Below are positions 10,347 to 20,132 of a stretch of 64,000 nucleotides of DNA, piece after piece. Source of the DNA: Legionella impletisoli (GTDB lineage Bacteria > Pseudomonadota > Gammaproteobacteria > Legionellales > Legionellaceae); contig NZ_CAAAIA010000002.1 in assembly GCF_900639875.1 (NCBI RefSeq), positions 310,001 to 374,000 of the forward strand, given 5' to 3'. Position 1 is the stretch's first letter. Every line of letters starts with the position of its first letter. A program made the position numbers and the translations under genes. The notes below the pieces were generated by a model that did not search any database, was not told the origin of the DNA, and saw only the letters and a program-made list of their open reading frames with translations.

Positions 10347-10394
10347 ACACATTATCTTGTTACATATAGCAGCAAGAATTACTATATATTGTGT
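10347..10394 (+). promoter_or_regulatory. Tandem NrdR-type boxes over the nrdAB promoter
   Basis: Box A at 10347-10362 matches the NrdR consensus ACACWATATATWGTGT at about 12 of 16 positions. Box B at 10379-10394 (TTACTATATATTGTGT) matches at 14 of 16. Their starts are 32 bases apart, about three helical turns, which is the arrangement known for NrdR repressor sites. A weak -35 (TTGTTA, 10358) and an A/T -10 region lie inside the pair, so bound repressor would block the promoter. NrdR itself is not encoded in the window. Confidence 0.72.
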
Positions 10395-10463
10395 TTTCAT
10401 AAAACAACCTTACCGGAATATTGCCATAAGTAGTTGACAATATTCATCTTCCTTGGAGGAAAC

Positions 10464-13289
10464 ATGTCAGAGACTATCGACCCGGTAAAAGAATTACCTC
10501 AAAAAAGTCAACTGGAATTGAATACAAACGCGCCTGGTATTTTAAAAACCATTAAACGTAATGGCAAAGTCGTTCAGTATGATGAAAATAAAATAAAAGT
10601 GGCCATTACGAAAGCCTTTATTGCCGTCGAAGGCGGTAATGCAGCGGCATCTAACCGCATTCATCAGCAAATTGATGACTTAACTAAGCAAATAACCCAA
10701 GCATTTAAACGTCGCTTGCCCAGTGGCGGCACCATGCATATTGAAGACATTCAAGATCAAGTTGAATTAGCGCTCATGCGCAGCAGTCAATATAAAGTAG
10801 CGCGCGCCTATGTGCTTTATCGTGAAGAGCGACGGAAAGCCCGAACCGAGCAACTTAAGAAAGAAGCATCGGATAATAAAGTTCCATTGATCACAATGCC
10901 CGATGGCGAGCTAGTGCCTTTGGATATGAAACGAGTGGAAACCATTGTCAGCGAAGCTTGTCGCGAACTCGCTCATGTGAAAGCCGAGCCAGTCATTAAA
11001 GATGCGTTACGCAATCTATATAACAAAGCCAGTCTAGAAGATGTTCATAAAGCCTTGATCATGGCGGCTCGTACATTAGTAGAAAAAGAGCCCAATTATA
11101 CTTACGTGAGTGCTCGTTTGTTATTAGATAGTCTTCGAACCGAAGCACTTGGTAAGTTAGCCATGCAAGCTGAAGCCACGTTTGATGAAATGGCCAAGCT
11201 TTATCCAGCTTATTTCAAGCAATATATCGCGCAGGGTATTGAACAAGGTATGCTTGATCCCAAACTCAAAGAATTTGATCTCGATAAGCTTGCCAATGCA
11301 ATATTGCCTGAACGAGACATGAAGTTTACGTATTTGAGTTTACAAACGTTATATGATCGTTATTTTATTCATGAGCACGGTGTACGTTATGAGCTTCCGC
11401 AAGCCTTTTTCATGCGTGTCGCAATGGGGCTAGCTATCCGTGAAGATGATAAAGAAAATAAAGCGATTGAGTTTTATACGCTTTTATCTTCATTTGATTA
11501 TATGGCTTCAACACCAACCCTATTCAATTCAGGAACCGTTCGTCCACAATTATCCAGTTGTTATCTCACCACCGTTCCCGATGATCTCGATGGTATTTAT
11601 GGTGCGATTAAAGACAATGCCTTACTCTCCAAATTTGCTGGCGGCCTTGGCAATGACTGGACACCCGTTCGTGCGATGGGCTCTCACATTAAAGGCACCA
11701 ATGGAAAATCACAAGGAGTTGTACCGTTTTTAAACGTAGCGGATGCAACAGCGATTGCAGTTAACCAAGGTGGAAAGCGCAAAGGTGCTGTGTGTGCTTA
11801 CCTCGAATGCTGGCACCGTGATGTAGAAGAATTTCTAGAATTAAGAAAAAATACCGGAGACGATCGTCGCCGTACGCATGATATGAACACAGCGTTATGG
11901 ATCCCTGATTTATTCTTAAAACGAGTTCATGAGCAAAGCGATTGGACGCTGTTCTCTCCTGATGAAGTCCCAGGATTACACGATGCCTTTGGTAAATCGT
12001 TTGAAGCGCTTTATCTTGATTATGAAGAAAAAGCGAGTCTTGGCAAAATCCGCAATGTGAAAACCGTTTCCGCCACCAAGCTCTGGCGAAAAATGTTATC
12101 CATGCTTTTTGAAACCGGACACCCCTGGCTCACGTTTAAAGATGCGTGCAACTTGCGCTCACCACAACAACATGCAGGCGTAATTCATAGCTCCAACTTA
12201 TGTACTGAAATTACCCTAAATACATCCATTGATGAAATTGCAGTCTGTAATTTAGGAAGCATTAATTTGCCTGCCCATATTCAACAAGGCAAACTTGATC
12301 AGAAAAAGCTGCAAAAAACCATCAAAACAGCCATACGAATGCTGGATAACGTGATTGATATTAACTATTATTCCGTTCCCCAGGCTCGCAACTCAAACTT
12401 GAAACATCGTCCAATTGGTTTGGGCTTAATGGGCTTTCAAGATGCTTTATATGAGCTAAAAATCGATTATGCGTCAAACGATGCAATAAGCTTTGCCGAT
12501 ACCTCAATGGAATTGATTAGCTATTATGCCATTGAAGCATCATGTGAGCTTGCAAAAGAACGTGGTTGCTACTCCAGCTATGAGGGATCCTTATGGAGTA
12601 AAGGCATTTTACCGATTGACTCCATTAACCTACTTCAACAAGCACGGGGTGAATACTTAGAGCAAGATCGTTCCCAAAGCTTAGATTGGGAGTCTTTACG
12701 CGTTAAAGTACGCACGGAAGGCATGCGCAATTCTAATGTCATGGCAATTGCCCCGACTGCAACCATCTCCAATATTTGTGGTGTTTCCCAATCCATCGAG
12801 CCGACTTACCAAAATCTTTATGTAAAATCCAATTTATCAGGAGAATTCACGGTAGTTAACCCTTATCTTGTCGCTGATCTGAAAGCACTTGGCTTGTGGG
12901 ATGAAGTGATGGTTAATGACTTAAAATACTTTAATGGCAGCGTACAGCCCATTAGCCGTATCCCCAAAGAGTTAAAATCTCGCTATGCGACTGCTTTTGA
13001 AATTGATCCATCCTGGTTGGTTGAAGCAGGATCTCGCCGACAAAAATGGCTGGATCAAGCTCAATCACTCAATATATACATGGCTGAGCCATCCGGTAAA
13101 AAACTTGACTCCTTGTATCGCTTAGCCTGGGTACGGGGCTTAAAAACGACTTATTACCTCCGTAGTGTGGGCGCGAGCAACGCAGAAAAGTCAACCGTAA
13201 CGGATGGTGCATTAAATGCTGTTAAACTTTCAGAACCACTTCCGCAGGTTTGTTCGATTCTCGACCCTGACTGCGAAGCGTGTCAATAA
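10464..13289 (+). CDS. nrdA: Ribonucleoside-diphosphate reductase, large subunit
   Basis: A 941-residue class I large subunit that reduces ribonucleotides for DNA synthesis. Two ATP-cone-like regulatory domains lie near residues 25-115 and 135-225. The catalytic barrel shows LSSCYLTTV (first active-site Cys), a central radical-relay Cys in the [10 protein letters not shown] ... [11 protein letters not shown] region, and a C-terminal swinging-arm pair in [12 protein letters not shown]. The ATG at 10464 has a strong GGAGGA 3 bases upstream; an upstream in-frame start adds only a non-conserved tail. It is followed after 11 bases by nrdB, and its leader carries NrdR and DnaA boxes. Confidence 0.96.
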   Translation: MSETIDPVKELPQKSQLELNTNAPGILKTIKRNGKVVQYDENKIKVAITKAFIAVEGGNAAASNRIHQQIDDLTKQITQAFKRRLPSGGTMHIEDIQDQVELALMRSSQYKVARAYVLYREERRKARTEQLKKEASDNKVPLITMPDGELVPLDMKRVETIVSEACRELAHVKAEPVIKDALRNLYNKASLEDVHKALIMAARTLVEKEPNYTYVSARLLLDSLRTEALGKLAMQAEATFDEMAKLYPAYFKQYIAQGIEQGMLDPKLKEFDLDKLANAILPERDMKFTYLSLQTLYDRYFIHEHGVRYELPQAFFMRVAMGLAIREDDKENKAIEFYTLLSSFDYMASTPTLFNSGTVRPQLSSCYLTTVPDDLDGIYGAIKDNALLSKFAGGLGNDWTPVRAMGSHIKGTNGKSQGVVPFLNVADATAIAVNQGGKRKGAVCAYLECWHRDVEEFLELRKNTGDDRRRTHDMNTALWIPDLFLKRVHEQSDWTLFSPDEVPGLHDAFGKSFEALYLDYEEKASLGKIRNVKTVSATKLWRKMLSMLFETGHPWLTFKDACNLRSPQQHAGVIHSSNLCTEITLNTSIDEIAVCNLGSINLPAHIQQGKLDQKKLQKTIKTAIRMLDNVIDINYYSVPQARNSNLKHRPIGLGLMGFQDALYELKIDYASNDAISFADTSMELISYYAIEASCELAKERGCYSSYEGSLWSKGILPIDSINLLQQARGEYLEQDRSQSLDWESLRVKVRTEGMRNSNVMAIAPTATISNICGVSQSIEPTYQNLYVKSNLSGEFTVVNPYLVADLKALGLWDEVMVNDLKYFNGSVQPISRIPKELKSRYATAFEIDPSWLVEAGSRRQKWLDQAQSLNIYMAEPSGKKLDSLYRLAWVRGLKTTYYLRSVGASNAEKSTVTDGALNAVKLSEPLPQVCSILDPDCEACQ

Positions 13290-13300
13290 AGGAGATGCAA

Positions 13301-14401
13301 ATGACCAGTGAACAATTACAATCACTCGATTCTGCCCCATCGGTTGGGGCTACTGGCCTAGAATCACTTGAAATGGGCGCTAGCCGCATCCATGTGGATG
13401 ATAAAAAAATCATTAATTGCCGCGCTGACTTAAATCAGTTGGTCCCTTTTAAATACACCTGGGCATGGGATAAGTATTTAACTGGATGTGCAAACCATTG
13501 GATGCCCAATGAAATCAGTATGAGCGCAGATTTAGCTTTGTGGAATGATCCCAATGGTTTAACAGAAGATGAGCGTCTCATTGTTAAGCGTAACTTAGGA
13601 TTTTTTTCAACAGCTGACTCGTTAGTCGCCAATAACTTGGTATTGGCTGTTTATCGCCACATTACAAATCCTGAATGTCGGCAATATTTATTACGTCAGG
13701 CCTTTGAAGAGGCGTTGCATACGCATGCCTATCAATATGTTATTGAAAGCTTAGGACTTGATGAGGCCGAGGTATTTAACATGTACCGAGAAATCCCATC
13801 GGTTGCCACCAAAGCCTCCTGGGCACTGCCCTTTACTCAAAGCCTGGGTGATCCTGAGTTTAAAACGGGCACACCAGAAAATGATCAACGTTTATTGCGT
13901 GATTTAATCGCGTTTTATGTGGTCTTTGAAGGAATTTTCTTCTACGTTGGATTTACTCAGATTCTCTCCATGGGCCGCCGCAATAAAATGGTTGGAACCT
14001 CAGAGCAATTTCAATACATTTTGCGTGATGAATCCATGCACATGAATTTCGGTATTGATGTTATTAATCAGATTAAAATTGAAAATCCACATTTATGGAC
14101 ACCTGAATTTAAAGCCGAAATGGTGCAAATGATCAAAGAAGGTGTTGAGCTTGAATATCAATATGCCAAAGACACGATGCCGCATGGCATTTTAGGTATG
14201 AATGCTGATATGTTTGAGGAATATTTGCATTTCATTGCTAATCGCCGTCTCGCACAAATTGGCTTACCTGAACAATATCCAGGCGCAGAAAACCCATTCC
14301 CATGGATGAGTGAAATGATGGACCTCAAAAAAGAGAAGAATTTCTTTGAAACACGGGTCATTGAATATCAAGCCGGCGGTACACTCAGCTGGGATGAGTA
14401 A
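13301..14401 (+). CDS. nrdB: Ribonucleoside-diphosphate reductase, small (radical) subunit
   Basis: A 366-residue R2 subunit that generates the radical used by NrdA. Metal ligands appear in [11 protein letters not shown] near residues 135-144 and in [10 protein letters not shown] near 247. The sequence type resembles the Pseudomonas/Chlamydia branch of R2. The radical position holds Tyr (about residue 144), where chlamydial class Ic proteins have Phe, so a Tyr-radical enzyme is expected. The ATG at 13301 is favoured by AAGGAG six bases upstream; GTG at 13280 and ATG at 13295 are in frame too. Confidence 0.95.
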   Translation: MTSEQLQSLDSAPSVGATGLESLEMGASRIHVDDKKIINCRADLNQLVPFKYTWAWDKYLTGCANHWMPNEISMSADLALWNDPNGLTEDERLIVKRNLGFFSTADSLVANNLVLAVYRHITNPECRQYLLRQAFEEALHTHAYQYVIESLGLDEAEVFNMYREIPSVATKASWALPFTQSLGDPEFKTGTPENDQRLLRDLIAFYVVFEGIFFYVGFTQILSMGRRNKMVGTSEQFQYILRDESMHMNFGIDVINQIKIENPHLWTPEFKAEMVQMIKEGVELEYQYAKDTMPHGILGMNADMFEEYLHFIANRRLAQIGLPEQYPGAENPFPWMSEMMDLKKEKNFFETRVIEYQAGGTLSWDE

Positions 14402-14409
14402 ATAGCATA

Positions 14410-14456
14410 CATTATTCTGGGTAAGGCCTTGCGAGATAGGGTTACTCAGAATAATG
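14410..14456. repeat. Short inverted repeat after nrdB
   Basis: Fifteen-base arms (CATTATTCTGGGTAA at 14410-14424, inverse at 14442-14456) match with one mismatch around a 17-base loop, starting 8 bases after the nrdB stop. It may serve as the nrdAB transcript end or be a small repeat. There is no T run. Confidence 0.5.
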
Positions 14457-14531
14457 AAAACGAAATCATTACAAAACAGTCTTCCAATAACTTACAGTCT
14501 TCCAATCCTATCCTGAAAAGAATTATGATTC

Positions 14532-14560
14532 ATCCCGACTTATGAAGTTAAAGTCGGGAT
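14532..14560. terminator. Hairpin between convergent nrdB and lysS
   Basis: A perfect 10-bp stem (ATCCCGACTT / AAGTCGGGAT) with a 9-base loop lies just beyond the lysS stop. The plus side continues AT-rich. It probably ends the prfB-lysS message, and perhaps nrdAB read-through as well. Confidence 0.55.
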
Positions 14561-14569
14561 AATACCATT

Positions 14570-16066
14570 CTAATTTTGTCTCAAATGTGGGAATAAAATC
14601 ACATCGCGAATTGATGGAGAATTAGTAAAGATCATCGCCAAACGATCAATTCCAACACCTTCTCCAGCGGTAGGTGGCATGCCGTATTCCAACGATTCAA
14701 TATAGTCACTGTCATAATGCATCGCTTCCAAATCGCCCGCATCCTTTTCTTCTACTTGTTTTTGAAAACGAGCGGCTTGGTCTTCAGGATCATTTAATTC
14801 CGAAAAACCGTTTGCAATTTCGCGACCGGCAATGAAGAATTCAAACCTGTCCGTGACTTCAGGGTTTACTTCATTACGACGAGCCAAAGGAGAAACTTCC
14901 GTTGGATATTCTGTAATAAAGGTGGGTTGAACCAATTGATGTTCTACGCTTTCTTCGAAAAGAATCATTTGCAGCTTGCCTAAGCCATCGGTGTCTTTAT
15001 AATCAAAACCAAATTGTTCAAGCAGGCTACGACATGCTTCGATAGATTCAAGTTGCTGCGCTCGAATTTCAGGATGATGCTTTAGAATGGCTTCACGAAT
15101 ACTCATGCGTGCAAACGGTTTATCAAAGTCGATGACTAAATCTTGGTAAGCTACCATACGAGTACCAACCACTTCATCACATAAAAAGCGCATAAGTTTT
15201 TCAGTAAAATCCATAAGATCATGATAAGTGGCATAGGCCTCATAAAATTCCATCATGGTAAATTCAGGGTTATGGCGAGTAGAAATTCCTTCGTTGCGGA
15301 AATTACGATTAATTTCATACACGCGCTCAAAGCCCCCAACCACCAAACGTTTCAAATACAACTCCGGTGCGATACGCAAAAACATTTGCATGTCGAGTGT
15401 GTTATGATGAGTAATGAATGGGCGAGCCAATGCACCGCCTGGAATTGGATGCATCATCGGGGTTTCTACTTCGAGAAATTGATGTTGATCCATAAACGAC
15501 CGACATGCTGAGATTAAACGAGAGCGAATTAAAAAATTTTTTCGACTTTCTTCGTTAGCAATTAAATCCACATAGCGCTTACGATAACGCATTTCTTGAT
15601 CAGCTAATCCATGAAACTTATCGGGTAGTGGGCGCAATGATTTGGTCAAGAGCTCAATATGCTCCGCATTCACCGTTAATTCACCGGTATTGGTTTTAAA
15701 TAATTCGCCCCGAACACCTACGATATCGCCAAGATCCCAATGTTTAAACTGCTCATATAGTTCCGGCATCTCGTTCTGACGAACGTAGACTTGGATACGA
15801 CCAGACATATCTTGAATATGGAAAAAACTAGCCTTACCCATTACACGACGTAGTACAATACGCCCTGCCACGACTACTTTAACGTGTTTTTCAGCCAATG
15901 TTTCTTTACTTTCATCGCCATATTGATCAACTAACTCTAGTGCCAAATGTTGACGTTGAAACTGATTTGGATAATTAAAGCCCTGATCACGTAAATCAAC
16001 TAATTTTTGCTTTCGAATTTGATAGACTTCACTTTCATCTAACTGTTCTATCTGTTCTTCTATCAT
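14570..16066 (-). CDS. lysS: Lysine--tRNA ligase, class II
   Basis: A 498-residue class II synthetase. The N-terminal OB-fold anticodon-binding domain (about residues 60-165) contains [16 protein letters not shown]. The catalytic domain shows the motif 2 region [23 protein letters not shown] near 270 and motif 3 [11 protein letters not shown] near 470. The start codon overlaps the prfB stop as ATGA, the conserved prfB-lysS operon of gammaproteobacteria, so translation is coupled. Confidence 0.97.
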   Translation of the reverse strand: MIEEQIEQLDESEVYQIRKQKLVDLRDQGFNYPNQFQRQHLALELVDQYGDESKETLAEKHVKVVVAGRIVLRRVMGKASFFHIQDMSGRIQVYVRQNEMPELYEQFKHWDLGDIVGVRGELFKTNTGELTVNAEHIELLTKSLRPLPDKFHGLADQEMRYRKRYVDLIANEESRKNFLIRSRLISACRSFMDQHQFLEVETPMMHPIPGGALARPFITHHNTLDMQMFLRIAPELYLKRLVVGGFERVYEINRNFRNEGISTRHNPEFTMMEFYEAYATYHDLMDFTEKLMRFLCDEVVGTRMVAYQDLVIDFDKPFARMSIREAILKHHPEIRAQQLESIEACRSLLEQFGFDYKDTDGLGKLQMILFEESVEHQLVQPTFITEYPTEVSPLARRNEVNPEVTDRFEFFIAGREIANGFSELNDPEDQAARFQKQVEEKDAGDLEAMHYDSDYIESLEYGMPPTAGEGVGIDRLAMIFTNSPSIRDVILFPHLRQN

Positions 16067-17170
16067 TCTGCCCCTACTCCTGCTTTAAGACTCGCTTCAA
16101 TAAATGGATCCAGCTCGCCGTCTAAGACGGCTTGTGTATTACTGGTTTCAACACCCGTTCGTAAATCTTTAATACGAGACTGATCCAAAACATAAGAACG
16201 AATTTGCGAACCCCAGCCTATATCGGACTTACTGGCTTCCAAGGCTTGCTGTTCGCTGTTTTTTTTCTGCATTTCAAGCTCGTACAATTTTGCGCGCAAT
16301 TGTTTCATGGCTTGATCTTTATTTTTATGCTGGCTACGATCCGTTTGACACTGAACCACCGTGCCGGTTGGCTCGTGAGTAATCCTAACGGCAGAATCGG
16401 TTCGGTTAACGTGCTGTCCACCAGCACCTGAGGCACGATACGTATCAATCCTCAAATCAGCAGGATTAATATCGATTTCAATGTCTTCATCTACTTCAGG
16501 TGATACAAATACCGCTGCAAACGAGGTATGACGACGATTGCCTGAATCAAATGGAGATTTACGTACCAAACGATGAACACCCGTTTCTGTTCGAAGCCAA
16601 CCGTAGGCAAATTCACCTTTAAAATAAATAGTAGCACTTTTAATACCAGCCACATCCCCTGCGGAGCATTCTACTAATTCCGTTTCAAACCCATGATGCT
16701 CACCCCAACGCAAATACATTCGTAACAACATCTCAGCCCAATCCTGAGCTTCGGTTCCCCCAGAACCGGCTTGAATATCTAAAAAGGCATTTGCATTATC
16801 CATTTTGCCTGAGAACATACGACGAAATTCTAATGCAGCAACTTGACGCTCGACTTCGGCCATTTCTTCAGCCACATCATGGATAGCCGTTTCATCGTCT
16901 TCAGCACGTGCCATATCAAACAATTCTTTCAGATCAGAAATCGTATGACCTAACTGCTTTAATTGCTGCACAACAGCTTCTAATTGCGCTCGTTCACGAC
17001 CCAGTGCTTGCGCTTGTTCAGGATTATCCCAAATCGTGGGAGACTCTAACTCACGCTCAACTTCTTCTAAGCGTTCACTCTTTTTTTCAAAGTCAAAGAT
17101 ACCCCCGAAGCGCATGCACACGCTCATCGAGATCAGCTAATGTATGAACAACTTGATTTACTTCTAACAT
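16063..17170 (-). CDS. prfB: Peptide chain release factor RF2, expressed by programmed +1 frameshift
   Basis: RF2 releases peptides at UAA and UGA. The first frame begins at the ATG at 17170 and encodes 25 residues ([20 protein letters not shown]...RGYL), then hits an in-frame TGA (17095-17093). Slipping by +1 on CTTTGAC continues as [15 protein letters not shown] for another 343 residues, about 368 in all. Downstream motifs are the SPF tripeptide ([14 protein letters not shown]) for stop recognition and GGQ (SGAGGQHVN) for hydrolysis. The frameshift lets RF2 regulate its own level: scarce RF2 means more slippage. It is upstream of lysS with a 4-base overlap. Confidence 0.96.
17091..17105 (-). 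other. prfB programmed +1 frameshift site
   Basis: On the minus strand CGGGGGTATCTTTGAC places the TGA stop at codon 26, directly after a CTT slippery codon. A purine-rich, Shine-Dalgarno-like GGGGG lies 3 bases before the CTT. This is the classical RF2 autoregulation signal, with the stop at the same codon number as in E. coli. Confidence 0.93.
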
Positions 17171-17287
17171 ACGGTGCTCTTAAAAAAATAGTTAGGTCAA
17201 TATTTTACTAGGAATGACGTGGTGTGGCTATAGCTTGTCATCATGCGAGTTGAAACTACAAGTGAAAAAATTTTAAAGTCAATTAAT

Positions 17288-17314
17288 TGCTTGTAAGCCT
17301 TAGACTTACAAGCA
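17288..17314. terminator. Hairpin between the Cys-rich gene and prfB
   Basis: A perfect 10-bp stem (TGCTTGTAAG / CTTACAAGCA) with a 7-base loop in the 212-base gap. It probably ends transcription of the upstream small gene. No clear T run follows, so confidence is limited. Confidence 0.4.
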
Positions 17315-17382
17315 GAGCCTGCATGAAAAAAATTCTTATCAATGATTAGAAGGTCTTTTCTCTGGACTTTTCTTTGCATCGA

Positions 17383-17622
17383 TTAAGGTGACGGAGGCTC
17401 GCAAGTTAATGGCATTACAGCGCATACTTTGGGATTTTTACATAATTCAGTGCAGTCTGTGAGTTCAGACATAGGTGAATCTACCACACAACACGATGTG
17501 ACGCAGTTATTTGTTTGAGCTTGGGAACAACCATTTTCTGCCTCGTTGTTGAGGGTCACCACTTCAACAGCCATTAACGACATAGAGGCTAGCGATAATA
17601 TAATCATGATTAAATATTTCAT
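17383..17622 (-). CDS. Small exported Cys-rich protein of unknown function
   Basis: A 79-residue frame with a clear signal peptide (MKYLIMIILSLASMSLMA) and a mature part of about 60 residues. The mature part holds eight cysteines, including one CC pair, an even number that would suit disulfide bonding in the periplasm or outside. I do not recognise a family. It lies between fliA and prfB on the same strand. The ribosome binding site is weak (GGATGAG). Signal peptide plus cysteine pattern make a real gene likely. Confidence 0.55.
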   Translation of the reverse strand: MKYLIMIILSLASMSLMAVEVVTLNNEAENGCSQAQTNNCVTSCCVVDSPMSELTDCTELCKNPKVCAVMPLTCEPPSP

Positions 17623-17787
17623 TTAAGTACTCATCCATGGGTAGTACATTAATTATAGCTAAAATTGTACAAATTAGATGTTTTTAAAACGCTAAAATCC
17701 ATATACCCTCCCGAAATATTCAGTTTCAGCTTAGATTAATTGCGATTGAAAAGTGATGGCTCCGAAATGGCGCAGAGAAAGCTCTTG

Positions 17788-18510
17788 TCACAATTCGGGC
17801 AAACGCGATTTAATGCGATGAGTTGCCTGAGAGTGTATTTGAGAAACCCTGGATTCGCTTACTCCGAGTACTTCTCCGATTTCTTTTAAATTTAAATCTT
17901 GCTCATAGTACAAGGATAAAACTAATTTTTCATTTTTGGGTAACCCATTGATAATTTGAGCGAGTTGCGATGTCCTATCAGAGTTTAGCGCATTGATGTG
18001 CGGTTCGTTCGAAGCATCGCGATATTCATCTTTTAAACTATCATCCGTAACACCTAAATCATCAAATCCATACAGATGTCCGCCTGCTGAATCATTCAGC
18101 ATGTCGTGATATTCTTTAAGGCTCACCCCTAACTCACCGGCTACTTCATGATCTTTTGCATCACGACCCAGTCGATTTTCAACTTCGCGAACCGCCGCTG
18201 AAATTAACCGTGCATTTCGATACACCGACCGCGGTACCCAGTCATTTCTGCGCACTTCATCTAACATATGTCCACGAATACGAATTCCTGCATAGGTTTC
18301 AAACGAAGCACCCTTGGTTTCATCGTAATTACGAACGGCTTCTAATAATCCTAACATGCCTGCTTGCAAGAGATCGTCCAATTGAACAGAGGGGGGCAAA
18401 CGCCCTAGTAAATGATGGGCAATTCGTTTCACCATTTTGGCATGAGATTTGATTAAAGCATCATGCGCCATTCGATCCCTATTGCCATCTGAAGCCAACG
18501 CATCATCCAC
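17788..18510 (-). CDS. fliA: Flagellar-type sigma factor FliA (sigma-28)
   Basis: A 240-residue sigma-70-family protein with region 2 (QLDDLLQAGMLGLLEAVRNYDETKGASFETYA-type, about residues 42-75, then RIRGHMLDEVRRNDWVPR), region 3 (LGVSLKEYH) and region 4 (LNLKEIGEVLGVSESRVSQIHSQA, about 205-230). FliA drives late flagellar genes and, in Legionella, is tied to the transmissive phase. The start is GTG at 18510 with AAGGAG six bases upstream. It follows flhG on the same strand, but motAB do not follow as they do in L. pneumophila. Confidence 0.93.
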   Translation of the reverse strand: MDDALASDGNRDRMAHDALIKSHAKMVKRIAHHLLGRLPPSVQLDDLLQAGMLGLLEAVRNYDETKGASFETYAGIRIRGHMLDEVRRNDWVPRSVYRNARLISAAVREVENRLGRDAKDHEVAGELGVSLKEYHDMLNDSAGGHLYGFDDLGVTDDSLKDEYRDASNEPHINALNSDRTSQLAQIINGLPKNEKLVLSLYYEQDLNLKEIGEVLGVSESRVSQIHSQATHRIKSRLPEL

Positions 18511-18669
18511 GACCTGCTCCTTATTATTATTTTAAGTCCGTTGATGTTAGCGAATGCTTAATCAAACGGGATTATGATAAATGACTCTCCAAAAACAGAA
18601 ATACTTCCGATAGTTTTGAATGCTTTAAGGTCATTTATATTAAATATATAATGGCATAAACGCTTCCCG

Positions 18670-19527
18670 TCAAATGCTTCTCATTTGCTCTCGTAGCCAC
18701 TCGCCATGATTTGCATCTTCAAGAAACCGTGAATTGATTTTTGCAGCAATTGAGGATATTGCTTTAGCGGACTTGGATTTAGGATAACGTGATAGAAATG
18801 GCTGTTGCATTTTAATAGCACATCGAACGGAGCTTTGAAAAGGAATTGATCCTAAAAAATTCAACCGGATCTCTAAAAATTGATCGGAGATGGATACTAA
18901 TTTATTAAATACCCTTTCCCCTTCCTCCTCATCTTGGACCATGTTGGCAAGAATATGAAAATCATTAAGGTCATAACGTTCATTCATTAACTTTATGAGC
19001 GTATAGGTTGCTGCTACTGAAGTCGGTTCATTACATACCACTAAAATCATATCTTCTGCATAACGGGCTAATCCTAGTGTTTCCTCTGACAATCCAGCGG
19101 GAGTATCAATAATAAGATAATTCCACCTATTAAATAGTTTATGGATGGAGTAGACCAGGGCTGATTGTTCTCTGGTGGATAATGATGTTATGAGATGTTC
19201 TTGATAAGCAGCTGAAATAATATCTAATCCACCCGGTCCTTTCAGAATACTCTCTTCTAGAGAACATACTCCTTTAAGTACATGATTTAAGTTAAATGGA
19301 CCTGATTTGCCAAGCAGCATATCAATGCTTGGCAATCTTAAATCACCATCGAATAAAAGCACTTTTTTATCGAGTTCATCTAAGGCTATCGCAAGGTTCA
19401 AAGCGATGACGCTTTTACCCACCCCCCCTTTACCTGATGAAAGGGCGATTATTTTTTGTGGACACTGGTTTAAAATCCCTTGAGGACTTAAAAAATGACT
19501 CGATATTTCTGTATCTATATCTGACAT
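18670..19527 (-). CDS. flhG: Flagellum number regulator FlhG/FleN (MinD-like ATPase)
   Basis: A 285-residue P-loop ATPase of the MinD/ParA superfamily. The deviant Walker A motif SSGKGGVGKSV lies near residue 30, the LFDGDLRLPSIDML switch region near 55, and YLIIDTPAGLS near 130. A C-terminal amphipathic tail follows. It counts and positions polar flagella together with FlhF and antagonises flagellar activators. The ATG at 19527 was chosen because AGGAG sits 9 bases upstream. fliA follows in the same direction; flhF, normally upstream, is absent here. Confidence 0.88.
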   Translation of the reverse strand: MSDIDTEISSHFLSPQGILNQCPQKIIALSSGKGGVGKSVIALNLAIALDELDKKVLLFDGDLRLPSIDMLLGKSGPFNLNHVLKGVCSLEESILKGPGGLDIISAAYQEHLITSLSTREQSALVYSIHKLFNRWNYLIIDTPAGLSEETLGLARYAEDMILVVCNEPTSVAATYTLIKLMNERYDLNDFHILANMVQDEEEGERVFNKLVSISDQFLEIRLNFLGSIPFQSSVRCAIKMQQPFLSRYPKSKSAKAISSIAAKINSRFLEDANHGEWLREQMRSI

Positions 19528-19695
19528 AATGCCTAACTCCTGTAAAATTAGGTTACAAGAATTAATGCACATTTCATGCCAACTTAGAACAAAATTAATC
19601 GGTTGAAAATTGAAAAGAAGCCATACACGCTTAACATTATGATGAGTAAATGACAATTATTTGACGCTTAACAATCTGCTTCGATTCGACATCAG

Positions 19696-19724
19696 CTTAA
19701 CCGTAGCAGGCTAATACGGTTAAG
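19696..19724. terminator. Hairpin after the small membrane protein gene
   Basis: A perfect 10-bp stem (CTTAACCGTA / TACGGTTAAG) with a 9-base loop, 9 bases beyond the stop of the minus-strand gene at 19733. It is a likely transcript end without a T run. Confidence 0.45.
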
Positions 19725-19732
19725 TAGGGACT

Positions 19733-19930
19733 CTAACGAATGAAGTGAATTGTTGGAAAAATTGGCTGGATTAATCCAAAAAACTGTAAAATATAAAGAA
19801 TAATTAAAATGAGAGCCAATAAATTCAGTATGGTTTTAAAGCCTGCTGCCATGGGTATAAAGGCATTAATCAGCCAAAGTACCACGCCAACAATAATGAT
19901 TAATAAAAATAAATTCAGTAATTCAATCAT
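19733..19930 (-). CDS. Small hydrophobic membrane protein (Thivi_2564-like)
   Basis: A 65-residue protein made almost wholly of two membrane helices (about residues 3-22 and 32-54) joined by a short loop containing NAFIPMAAGFK. The VVLWLINAFIPM then LNLLALILIIL pattern fits the family annotated as Thivi_2564 membrane proteins, whose function is unknown. A 205-base gap separates it from flhG and a 202-base gap from lysC, with nothing else recognisable in those gaps apart from the hairpin at 19696. Confidence 0.65.
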   Translation of the reverse strand: MIELLNLFLLIIIVGVVLWLINAFIPMAAGFKTILNLLALILIILYILQFFGLIQPIFPTIHFIR

Positions 19931-20132
19931 ATCGTCCCTGTTTTTTTAATTGAATATACCTAATTATAGTCAAAATCTTTCAGCTAGGATCTTTACATCA
20001 GAATTCTGGCCAATATATTAATCCCGCTAACAAGCATATGGCTTCTTGCTCTTGGCTTTGTAAGTCGCACAACATGGTCACCTTATTCAAACTTTCTATA
20101 TTAATCAGGGACGTTGCCTATTATGATATTAA

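Noticed and set aside
17197-17379. A 60-codon minus-strand frame between prfB and the Cys-rich gene
   Set aside because: It has no ribosome binding site, runs through a hairpin, and shows no protein-like pattern.
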